A stretch of 64,000 nt of DNA from Pseudotamlana haliotis (GTDB lineage: Bacteria; Bacteroidota; Bacteroidia; Flavobacteriales; Flavobacteriaceae), in assembly GCF_008806375.1 (NCBI RefSeq), contig NZ_WAAT01000001.1, positions 50,596 to 114,595 on the forward strand. The letters run 5' to 3'. Below the pieces are notes generated by a model. The model did not search any database. It saw only the letters and a list, made by a program, of their open reading frames with translations, and had not been told where the DNA came from. This document shows positions 38,618 through 46,299 of this stretch, one piece after another; within the stretch, counting starts at the first letter, position 1; each line of letters opens with the position of its first letter. A program made the translations under genes and the position numbers.

Positions 38618-38619
38618 GA

Positions 38620-39780
38620 TTAGTTGTTCATATATTTCCCCTTCTTACTCCCTTCATACATCACGTATTTCACTAAACGCGATTCTAGTTTAGCGTTGAA
38701 TAACTGTATTTTTCGTGACGGACGTAAGCCTACAAATTTCAAGGCATCAAGATTAGAGGTGATAAACCAAGCATCAGTACCTGGATAATTTTGTTTCAGT
38801 GTATCTCCTATATTTTTATAAAATTCTTCCATATCAATATTTAAACGCTCACCATAAGGCGGGTTAAATACCATCTGTAGTTTTTCATCACCTCCTTTTT
38901 GAGTTTTAAAGAAGTCTTCGTGTTTCACTTCAATAAAATCTTCCAATTGGGCATTTTTCACGTTTTCTTTGGCTTTGGCTACAGCACTAGGCGCTTTATC
39001 GTATCCTATAATTTTATGATGAAAATCACGTGTTTTTCCTAATAGAGACTCTTCTATTTTTTCAAATAAATCAACATCCCAATCTTCCCAACGTTCAAAA
39101 GCAAACTCTTTACGCATTAAGTTTGGCGGAATGTTACACGCAATCATAGCGGCTTCAATAAGCATGGTTCCAGAACCACACATAGGGTCCATAAAATCTA
39201 TTTGTCCGTCCCAACCAGAAAGCATTATTAAGCCCGCTGCTAATACTTCATTTATAGGGGCAATATTAGTCGCGGTTTTATAACCACGTTTATGTAGAGA
39301 ATCACCCGAAGAATCTAATGAAATAGTACAACGGTTGCGATCAATATGCACATTAATTTTAAGGTCTGGGAATTTTAAATCGACGTTAGGTCTTTGCCCA
39401 TCAGTATCTCTAAATTTATCAACTATGGCATCTTTAGTTTTTTGTGCGATATACAAAGAATGTGTAAATAATTCTGAGTGAATCGTCGCATCAACAGCCA
39501 AGGTTCCTGTAGGTTTCAGGTACTTAGACCAATCCATAGCATAGATCTTATTATATAAATCCTGCTCATTTTTAACATTAAAAGCATGGATGGGTTTTAA
39601 AATTTTAACAGCAGTACGTAGCGCTAAATTGGCTTTGTACATAAAACCTTTATCGCCCGAAAAAGAAACATTACGCACCCCTTTTTTAATATATTGCGCA
39701 CCAAGTTGTTGTAATTCTTTTTCTAGTAAATCCTCAAAGCCAAATAATGTTTTGGCAACCATATTAAAATTTTCTCCCAT
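38620..39780 (-). CDS. rlmL: THUMP-domain 23S rRNA guanine-N2 methyltransferase (RlmL-like)
   Basis: 386 residues with a THUMP domain (~5-160: KTLFGFEDLLEKELQQLGAQ, YLKPTGTLAVDATIHSELF, VDLKFPDLKINVHID) and a Rossmann methylase: LDSSGDSLHKRGYK, PINEVLAAGLIMLSGWDG, the SAM loop DPMCGSGTMLIEAA and catalytic NPPYGER. The architecture equals the N-terminal (RlmL) half of E. coli RlmKL, which makes m2G2445. The K half is absent, as is normal outside gammaproteobacteria. Met1 or Met7 may start translation. On the minus strand a TATTTTTG box near 39820 is a candidate promoter element. Confidence 0.92.
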   Translation of the reverse strand: MGENFNMVAKTLFGFEDLLEKELQQLGAQYIKKGVRNVSFSGDKGFMYKANLALRTAVKILKPIHAFNVKNEQDLYNKIYAMDWSKYLKPTGTLAVDATIHSELFTHSLYIAQKTKDAIVDKFRDTDGQRPNVDLKFPDLKINVHIDRNRCTISLDSSGDSLHKRGYKTATNIAPINEVLAAGLIMLSGWDGQIDFMDPMCGSGTMLIEAAMIACNIPPNLMRKEFAFERWEDWDVDLFEKIEESLLGKTRDFHHKIIGYDKAPSAVAKAKENVKNAQLEDFIEVKHEDFFKTQKGGDEKLQMVFNPPYGERLNIDMEEFYKNIGDTLKQNYPGTDAWFITSNLDALKFVGLRPSRKIQLFNAKLESRLVKYVMYEGSKKGKYMNN

Positions 39781-39990
39781 TTTTTACGTCTCTTCTCTTT
39801 TTAGGCTGAATAGATTGCAAAAATAATGTAATTTTGCGGCAAACGTAAAGTTTATTGATAATTAGGGCTTTTAAAGCATTGGCTTCCTTTCATTTTTAAT
39901 TGAATACGATTAATAGCCATAAACGCTCACATTTTAAAGCGTTCAGCCAGCCCCGAAAAGAAAAAATTTCTGTTTTCACAGAAAATATAT

Positions 39991-40722
39991 ATGACAAATA
40001 ATACAGCAACTTGGTTCACTTCTTGGTTTGACACACCATTTTACCACATTTTATACAAAGACAGAGACGACACAGAGGCACATGCCTTTATGGAAACCTT
40101 AACCAACTATTTAAACCTTCCGGAAAACGGAACCGTTTTAGATTTAGCCTGCGGAAAAGGAAGACATTCTCGCTATTTAAACAAAATAGGTTATGATGTG
40201 ACTGGTGTTGACTTAAGTGCTAACAGCATCAAATTTGCTAAACAATTTGAAAATCACCGTTTGCATTTTGAAGAACACGACATGTGCTTACCATATCACA
40301 AACAATTTGACGCGGTTTTCAACCTGTTCACAAGTTTTGGTTATTTTGAAGATGATGCCGATAATTTAAAAACCATTGAAGCCATAAAGTCCAACTTAAA
40401 CGAATTCGGTTTTGGTGTTATAGATTTTATGAATAGTGAGTTTGTTATCGACAACTTGGTTCCTAAAGAAACGAAAACCGTTGATGGTATCGAGTTTCAC
40501 TTAAAGCGTTTTGTTGAGGAAGGATATATCATAAAAGATATTACTTTTACAGTCGACGAAAAAGTTTACAATTACCAAGAACGTGTTCGTGCTTTTACTT
40601 TGGCTGATTTTGAAAAGCTTTTTGAACAGACCGATGTTTTTTTATTGGATGTTTTTGGAGACTATAAACTCAATAAGTTTAACCCCAAATCATCAGAGCG
40701 TTTGGTGATGATTTTTAAATAG
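39991..40722 (+). CDS. Class I SAM-dependent methyltransferase
   Basis: A 243-residue methylase of the Methyltransf_25/11 type: YHILYKDRDD and FMETLTNYL, then the SAM-binding VLDLACGKGRHSRYLNK (residues ~49-65), VTGVDLSANSIKFA (motif II), and FDAVFNLFTSFGYFEDDADN (motif IV). The C-terminal beta-strands (VYNYQERVRAFTLADFEKLFEQ) resemble small-molecule methylases. No nucleic-acid-binding domain is present, so the substrate may be a metabolite; the position among RNA methylase genes is the only hint otherwise. It is followed after 48 bp by the ZIP gene on the same strand. Confidence 0.85.
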   Translation: MTNNTATWFTSWFDTPFYHILYKDRDDTEAHAFMETLTNYLNLPENGTVLDLACGKGRHSRYLNKIGYDVTGVDLSANSIKFAKQFENHRLHFEEHDMCLPYHKQFDAVFNLFTSFGYFEDDADNLKTIEAIKSNLNEFGFGVIDFMNSEFVIDNLVPKETKTVDGIEFHLKRFVEEGYIIKDITFTVDEKVYNYQERVRAFTLADFEKLFEQTDVFLLDVFGDYKLNKFNPKSSERLVMIFK

Positions 40723-40770
40723 TGGATATTGCACTTATAATTTTGCTCTAGGATTGAGCCTTTTTAATAA

Positions 40771-41445
40771 ATGAATAAATTTTTACTACCTTTTTTAGCT
40801 GTTTTTGTGGGTTTTGGTTTGGCTTTATTGACTAAAAAGCAAAAATCTTGGAATACGAAGCTCCTACTCTCTTTTAGCGGGGCCTTTTTATTAGCTTTAA
40901 CGCTTTTTGAGTTGCTTCCTGAAGTTTATCATCATTTAGACACCAAACTAGCAGGCTTGCTTATAATGGCTGGTATTTTATTGCAAATCACCTTAGAATT
41001 GTTCTCTAAGGGTGCCGAACACGGACATGTACACATTCATAAGGGAAATAGTACCTTTCCATGGACACTCTTTATAAGTTTATGTATTCATAGTTTTTTA
41101 GAAGGTTTCTCCATTCATGATCATAATGATATGGTTTATGGCGTTTTGGTACATAAAATCCCGATTGCCACGGTGCTTACATTATTTTTGATGCAATCAA
41201 ATTACACAAAATCACATATAGTTGGTTTTCTGTTAGTTTTTGCTTTTATGACGCCATTAGGGACTTTTATTTCTCATGAATCAACCATTATTGGCCATTA
41301 TGCAGATGCTATGAATACCATTGTAATAGGAATCTTTTTTCATATTTCAACCACGATTTTATTTGAAAGTGGTGACGGTCATAAATTCAACCTTTCAAAA
41401 TACATCGCCATCATTTTGGGGGTTGCTATAGCTTACATGATTTAA
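40771..41445 (+). CDS. ZIP family metal transporter
   Basis: A 224-residue protein with about seven to eight short membrane helices. The diagnostic ZIP metal-site helices are present: LCIHSFLEGFSIHDH (His and Glu ligands in HSFLEG) and GVLVHKIPIATVL (HKxP). A cytoplasmic His-rich loop (EHGHVHIHKG) lies between helices 3 and 4, as is usual for zinc-binding loops. It imports zinc or a similar divalent cation such as iron or manganese; selectivity cannot be decided from sequence. Possible co-transcription with the upstream methylase is suggested only by proximity. Confidence 0.92.
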   Translation: MNKFLLPFLAVFVGFGLALLTKKQKSWNTKLLLSFSGAFLLALTLFELLPEVYHHLDTKLAGLLIMAGILLQITLELFSKGAEHGHVHIHKGNSTFPWTLFISLCIHSFLEGFSIHDHNDMVYGVLVHKIPIATVLTLFLMQSNYTKSHIVGFLLVFAFMTPLGTFISHESTIIGHYADAMNTIVIGIFFHISTTILFESGDGHKFNLSKYIAIILGVAIAYMI

Positions 41446-41810
41446 TAGAGATTAGTTGGTGGTTTTTGGTTATTAGCTGTTGGTCACCTACTCTTACATT
41501 GATTTTCTTGCCCCAGGTTTTCAAAGATAGAAATGCTCAAGTAACTTTTTCACTGAGTTACGCTGAGATTACGCTGAGACTCACAGCGCTAATTCTAGAC
41601 ACTAATTTTCATTAATACAGATGGTTTTTTTTTAAAATTCTTCACATATTTTACATATTTCACATTTAAACAAAAATCCTTAAAATTACTTCAAATTAAA
41701 ACACAAAGACCCTTCAAATCATAAAACAATATTATTTTTTTTAAATTATCACAGAGCATTCATTAACTTTACATCTTACTTTTTTTTAAACCAAAAAAAA
41801 TCACTTTTTA
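41446..41810. other. 365-bp gene-free region with short tandem repeat
   Basis: No ORF or RNA gene. TTACGCTGAGA is repeated head to tail at 41558-41568 and 41569-41579, within CACTGAGTTACGCTGAGATTACGCTGAG-like sequence that resembles debris repeats seen in other flavobacteria. The last ~150 bp are very AT-rich; TAACTTTA near 41765 is a candidate -7 box for the DUF885 gene. Confidence 0.5.
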
Positions 41811-43655
41811 ATGATGAAATCTTACTTTTTAAGACCAATGCTCGGGCTATCCTTTGTTTTGGTACTATTTTCTTGTAAAGAAGATACAAAAACAACAACC
41901 ATTACAGAAACAGCTATTAAGATTGAATCGCAAAAGGTTAGCGATTTTTTTCAAAATACCTTTGATGAGCAAATTGCGAGGTCTCCAGAATTCCAAACAC
42001 GTTTGGGAATCAAAAAGAACTACGGAAAATGGAATGATATTTCACCTGAAGCTAGCGAAAGAGACCAGAAATTTTACAAAGAAAAATTACAATGGTTAGA
42101 AGACTCTGTAAATGTTGAAGCCCTTTCTAAAGACGTTTTATTAAGTTATAAACTCGCTAAACAAAATTTTGAGAAAGAAATTAAAAACTACGAATTCCGA
42201 CTGCATAACTACCCAGTAAATCAAATGTTTGGTGCACAATCTGGTAAACCTGCTTTTTTAATTAATATGCATCGTATTGACAGCCTTCAAGATGCAGAAG
42301 CTTATATTTCTAGATTAAACGGCTTTAAACCTTACTTCGAGCAACTCATTGAAAATTTAAAAGCTAGAGAAGCTATTGGTGTCATGCCTCCTACTTTTGT
42401 TTATGATAAGGTTATTCAAGATTCTGAAAACATTCTTGTAGGACAACCTTTTGACCAAACCGAAACTAAAAGTGCTTTATTGGAAGATTTTACCAGTAAA
42501 ATTGACAAACTTGACCTTGATGACTCTATTAAAAGTCAACTTAAAACTCAAGCCAACGAATCCCTATTAAACGCTGTAAAACCTGCTTACGCAGCGCTTA
42601 TTGATTTTATGAGTGCACAAAAAGAACGTTCAAACACTGATGCTGGCGCGTGGAAATTCCCTAACGGTGAAGCCTTTTATAAAAATGCCCTTACAAATAC
42701 CACAACCACACAACTCACGGCAGATGAGATTCACAACATTGGTTTAGCTGAAGTTGATAGAATTCATAAAGAAATGAACGCTATTCGTGAAAAGGTAGGC
42801 TTCGAAGGTGATTTAAAAGCCTTTTTTGAGTTTATGAAAACAGATAAACAGTTTTACTACGCTGACGATAAAAATGGAAAAGCGGCCTATTTAGATAAAG
42901 CTGTACAGATTATAGACAGTATGAAAACCCGTTTGGATGAAATTTTCATCACCAAACCTAAAGCCGATATTATTGTAAAAGCCGTAGAACCTTTTAGAGA
43001 AAAATCTGCTGGAAAAGCCTTTTACAACCGTCCGGCCGCCGATGGTTCTAGACCTGGTATTTATTACGCTAACTTATACGACATGGCATCCATGCCCACT
43101 TATCAAATGGAAGCCTTAGCCTATCACGAAGGGATTCCAGGACATCACATGCAATTAGCCATTCAACAAGAACTTGAAAATGTGCCTATGTTTAGAAAGT
43201 TTGGAAGTTACACGGCTTACACCGAAGGTTGGGGCTTATACTCTGAATTTACCCCTAAAGAAATGGGCTTCTATGCCGATCCTTATTCCGATTTTGGGCG
43301 TTTAGCCATGGAACTATGGCGCGCTTGTAGATTGGTAGTAGATACAGGAATTCACGCTAAAAAATGGACACGTGAAGAGGGAATAAAATACTATACCGAT
43401 AATACACCAAATGCCGAATTAGATGCCATTAAAATGGTTGAACGCCATATTGTAATGCCTAGTCAGGCCACAGCCTATAAAATAGGCATGATGAAAATTT
43501 TAGAATTGAGAGAAAAAGCGAAAAACACCTTAAAAGATGATTTTGATATTCGTGAGTTTCATGAAGTCGTAATTTCTCATGGTGCCATTCCGTTAAATGT
43601 ATTAGAAGATTTTGTTGATGAATATATTGGTTCGAAACAAAATGAGATAAAATAG
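41811..43655 (+). CDS. DUF885 family lipoprotein metallopeptidase
   Basis: A 614-residue protein with a type II signal peptide (lipobox LFSC, Cys22-23 depending on which of the two adjacent ATG codons starts). The bulk is all-helical DUF885, with the HExxH-like YHEGIPGHHMQ (residues ~440-450) and a downstream helix containing YTEGWGLYSEF whose Glu should complete the zinc site, as in M2/M32-like gluzincins. C-terminal QATAYKIGMMKILELREKAK is also typical. It probably digests peptides in the periplasm or at the outer-membrane surface. It stands alone, with a long AT-rich leader. Confidence 0.88.
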   Translation: MMKSYFLRPMLGLSFVLVLFSCKEDTKTTTITETAIKIESQKVSDFFQNTFDEQIARSPEFQTRLGIKKNYGKWNDISPEASERDQKFYKEKLQWLEDSVNVEALSKDVLLSYKLAKQNFEKEIKNYEFRLHNYPVNQMFGAQSGKPAFLINMHRIDSLQDAEAYISRLNGFKPYFEQLIENLKAREAIGVMPPTFVYDKVIQDSENILVGQPFDQTETKSALLEDFTSKIDKLDLDDSIKSQLKTQANESLLNAVKPAYAALIDFMSAQKERSNTDAGAWKFPNGEAFYKNALTNTTTTQLTADEIHNIGLAEVDRIHKEMNAIREKVGFEGDLKAFFEFMKTDKQFYYADDKNGKAAYLDKAVQIIDSMKTRLDEIFITKPKADIIVKAVEPFREKSAGKAFYNRPAADGSRPGIYYANLYDMASMPTYQMEALAYHEGIPGHHMQLAIQQELENVPMFRKFGSYTAYTEGWGLYSEFTPKEMGFYADPYSDFGRLAMELWRACRLVVDTGIHAKKWTREEGIKYYTDNTPNAELDAIKMVERHIVMPSQATAYKIGMMKILELREKAKNTLKDDFDIREFHEVVISHGAIPLNVLEDFVDEYIGSKQNEIK

Positions 43656-43735
43656 TAAATTCATAAATGATTTACTAAATCAGTTTAGCTTTTAAGAGGC
43701 TGTTCCCAAAGTATTAATCACATTCGTCATTCTGA

Positions 43736-43750
43736 CCGTCTTTCAGACGG
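43736..43750. repeat. CCGTCTTTCAGACGG hairpin repeat
   Basis: A perfect 6-bp stem with a TTC loop inside the spacer between the DUF885 and DUF4268 genes, flanked by CATTCTGA and AGCAAGGATT. This resembles dispersed intergenic palindromes of the family. There is no T run, so it is not a classic terminator. Confidence 0.5.
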
Positions 43751-43892
43751 AGCAAGGATTTTATCTTGAAACAGCTCTCCCAAGCTTTGAAATTAAAGCT
43801 TTCATAATTTAATTATGATGTTACCTTTGTAAAGTCCTTATTCAACTTTAAGGAATTAGCCAAAAACCTCAAAAAAAAAAAAAAAGAAGCCT

Positions 43893-44321
43893 GTGTTTTC
43901 AAAAGAAGAATCAAGACGATTAAAACAAGATTTTTGGACCAGTTTTGGGAAATCATTTCCTAGAAAATGGATTTTATACAACACCAAGTTAAAAGGGTTT
44001 AGTTTTAAATTCCACTTTGATACCAAAAGTGCGCTTGTGGCTTTAGATGTTGAAGATGATTTGGAACACCGCATTAAATACTGGGAAAAATTAGTGGCTT
44101 TAAAATCCATTCTAACCGACGAATATCTACCAGAAGCCATATACAACGAAGAATATATTTTAGATAATCAAAAGGAAATCTCAAGAATTTACATCCCTTT
44201 AGAACAGAAAGTTTCTATTCACAACAAAAACTCCTGGCAAGAAGTTATGGTCTTCTTTAATGAAAAAATGAGCTTATTTGAAGCCTTTTATGAAGAATAC
44301 CGCGATGTTATTGATAGCTGA
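43893..44321 (+). CDS. DUF4268 family protein
   Basis: A 142-residue soluble protein starting at GTG: FSKEESRRLKQDFWTSFGKSFPRKWILYNTKLKGFSFKF-like beginning, a central ALVALDVEDDLEHRIKYWEKL and a C-terminal SWQEVMVFFNEKMSLFEAFYEEY. It matches the DUF4268 domain, in its small free-standing form; longer relatives are linked to restriction or nuclease proteins, but no such partner is present here. The start codon is preceded by a run of 15 A (43871-43885) and the frame stays open back through it (KKKK), without any other usual start. The function is unknown. Confidence 0.8.
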   Translation: MFSKEESRRLKQDFWTSFGKSFPRKWILYNTKLKGFSFKFHFDTKSALVALDVEDDLEHRIKYWEKLVALKSILTDEYLPEAIYNEEYILDNQKEISRIYIPLEQKVSIHNKNSWQEVMVFFNEKMSLFEAFYEEYRDVIDS

Positions 44322-44513
44322 TAAATGAATTGATTATTTGGACGGCATGTTGAATTGTTGAGTCGTTTAACCGAAGTTAGGCTAGTTAAATTTTTTACTT
44401 TTAACTATTCATTTTTAATTCCCCAAAAAAAAGGATCAAACCAAACTAGCCCAACCCTTTTATAATATATAATATCACGTCCTGAAATAGCGATACACTA
44501 AACCCCTAGTGTA

Positions 44514-44915
44514 ATGAAAACATCAGCAAATAATGGTACTCCCAAACGTACCCAAAAGGATTACTCGCTCTCTTTTAAACTCCAATTAGTAGAAGAAATA
44601 GAACAAGGATTCTTGACAAAATCCCAAGCAAAACTAAAATATGGCATCCAAGGGGATTCTACAGTAACTAAATGGTTACAGAAATATGGTAACTTTGATT
44701 GGGAAAACCAATTACCTTCAACAAGGTCAAAAACACCAGAACAAAGAATACTTGAACTTGAAGCCAAGGTTAAGCTTCTCGAGAAGCAGAAGGAAAGAGC
44801 AGAACACCCTGAAGAACAGGCAAATAAGAAAGTCATCATCTTTGATATGCTAGTAGATATGGCAAAAAAAGAATATGATGAACAAACAACAAAACTTAAA
44901 AAGAAAACAGTATAA
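44514..44915 (+). CDS. IS3-family OrfA-like protein, no OrfB
   Basis: A 133-residue helix-turn-helix protein: KRTQKDYSLSFKLQLVEEIE, TKSQAKLKYGIQGDSTVTKWL (residues ~37-57) and a leucine-zipper-like C-terminal helix. It corresponds to IS3-family OrfA, the DNA-binding half of the transposase. A slippery A7G run (44864-44871), the usual signal for -1 frameshifting into OrfB, is preserved, but the -1 frame ends within about 25 codons and no DDE integrase domain follows; a TPR gene on the other strand begins the next unit. It is therefore a truncated insertion sequence or a captured regulator. Terminal inverted repeats were not identified with confidence. Confidence 0.75.
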   Translation: MKTSANNGTPKRTQKDYSLSFKLQLVEEIEQGFLTKSQAKLKYGIQGDSTVTKWLQKYGNFDWENQLPSTRSKTPEQRILELEAKVKLLEKQKERAEHPEEQANKKVIIFDMLVDMAKKEYDEQTTKLKKKTV

Positions 44916-44921
44916 ATCAAA

Positions 44922-44953
44922 AAAGCTGAACAATGTTAACATAGTTCAGCTTT
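44922..44953. terminator. Bidirectional hairpin between orfA and the TPR gene
   Basis: A 32-bp near-perfect palindrome (arms AAAGCTGAAC and GTTCAGCTTT around ATGTTAACAT). It lies 6 bp after the orfA stop and about 60 bp from the stop of the convergent TPR gene, so it can serve both; T runs are short. Confidence 0.6.
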
Positions 44954-45012
44954 AATGAATAACTTTAATCCTTTAATAATCTGTATCGGTTATTTAGGAC
45001 TAGACATTTTAT

Positions 45013-46266
45013 TTATTCTCCTGCAGCTTCAAGAGCTTCAACTTTTTCTTTCATACCTTTAGACTTTTCAGTCTCTCCTAAAATACTATAAATATTCATT
45101 AAAGTTTTAGCAGCATTAATATTATTATTATCAATCTCTAAAGCTTTAGATAAATAAGGAACAGCATCTTGATATAATTCTTGACGTTTATCTCTTAACT
45201 CATCGTAACGTGCGTTATCTTTTTTAGAAGTTCCTAAACTATTCATTTCTTCAATCATTGGTTGCTCTTCAGATAATATTAAAGCAGCAAGATTAATATA
45301 AGCATTAACATAGTTTGGATCTAACTCAATAGCTTTTTCATAGTATTTCTTAGCTTCATCATTTTGCTTGCTTTCAGCTGAAATAACTCCTAAGTTATAC
45401 TGTAACTCTGGATTTTTAGGATCCATAGCAATGGCTTCCTTTAAAAGAGACTTAAACTCTTCAGTATTACCCATTTTGTAGTGCACATTAGCTTCAGACA
45501 AAATTAAGTTAACATCATCAGGACTTTCAGCTCTAGCGTCTTTCATTGCCGCAAGTGCTTTCTCATCTTCCCCTTCACTTACATAAATAAGTGCAATATT
45601 TTTTACAATTTCTGGTTTTTTAGACTCTGTTGTACGTTCACCTGGTTTGATATGTGTTTTTGATTTCACATATAAATCACGTGTGTTTTTGTCTAAAATC
45701 TCTTCCTTACCTGTTTCAACATTGGTCGCGAAATATTCTGTACCAATACCTGTATACCCTAAAGATTTAAGCTCTTCATACATCTTTAAAGCTTTGTTAT
45801 ATTCAGGAATACTTACCGCCATAGTAGCAGCATAATATAAGTAAACCGTATCTTGAGGTTTTACTCTATAGGTTTTCTCAAAGTAATCAGATGCTTTAGA
45901 AAAATCTTTGGCTTCATAGGCTTTATTACCTGTTTCAACCAAATTAGTCATCATTTTTTGTTTTAAATCTTCAGATTCCTGAATATAATCACCTTCAACA
46001 TATGATAAACTTTCAATCGCCCCATCAATATCGGCCATTGACCCTTTTCCATTAGCATAAAGTGCTTCAGCATTTAAGTAATAGTATTTAGCTTTAAGTT
46101 TACTATCCATTTCTCCTTTTAAAGCTTCGGCTTGACTTAAAGCTGTTTTAGCTTCAGAGAAATTATTCGATTTAATAGCTTTTTCAGCTGTTTTCAACTC
46201 CTTTTTTTGTGCGAATGAAAATGCGCTCATTGAAATTGCCAAAGCTACAATAACTTGTTTCTTCAT
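45013..46266 (-). CDS. Exported tetratricopeptide-repeat protein
   Basis: A 417-residue protein with a signal peptide (residues 1-19, ending FSFAQ) and several TPR units. The clearest are at ~115-150 (GNKAYEAKDFSKASDYFEKTY), ~285-318 (YNLGVISAESKQNDEAKKYYEKAIELDP), ~319-340 and ~370-400 (YLSKALEIDNNNINAAKTLMNIY). Such periplasmic TPR proteins act as scaffolds; no catalytic motif is present and the partner is unknown. It follows gyrA by 33 bp on the same strand and could be expressed from the gyrA promoter. Confidence 0.88.
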   Translation of the reverse strand: MKKQVIVALAISMSAFSFAQKKELKTAEKAIKSNNFSEAKTALSQAEALKGEMDSKLKAKYYYLNAEALYANGKGSMADIDGAIESLSYVEGDYIQESEDLKQKMMTNLVETGNKAYEAKDFSKASDYFEKTYRVKPQDTVYLYYAATMAVSIPEYNKALKMYEELKSLGYTGIGTEYFATNVETGKEEILDKNTRDLYVKSKTHIKPGERTTESKKPEIVKNIALIYVSEGEDEKALAAMKDARAESPDDVNLILSEANVHYKMGNTEEFKSLLKEAIAMDPKNPELQYNLGVISAESKQNDEAKKYYEKAIELDPNYVNAYINLAALILSEEQPMIEEMNSLGTSKKDNARYDELRDKRQELYQDAVPYLSKALEIDNNNINAAKTLMNIYSILGETEKSKGMKEKVEALEAAGE

Positions 46267-46299
46267 TTTTATGATCTATTTATTTAATTATAATATATT

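Noticed and set aside
41558..41579. Head-to-tail 11-bp repeat TTACGCTGAGA as a possible CRISPR array
   Set aside because: Only two adjacent units, no spacers, no cas genes; it is simple repeat debris.
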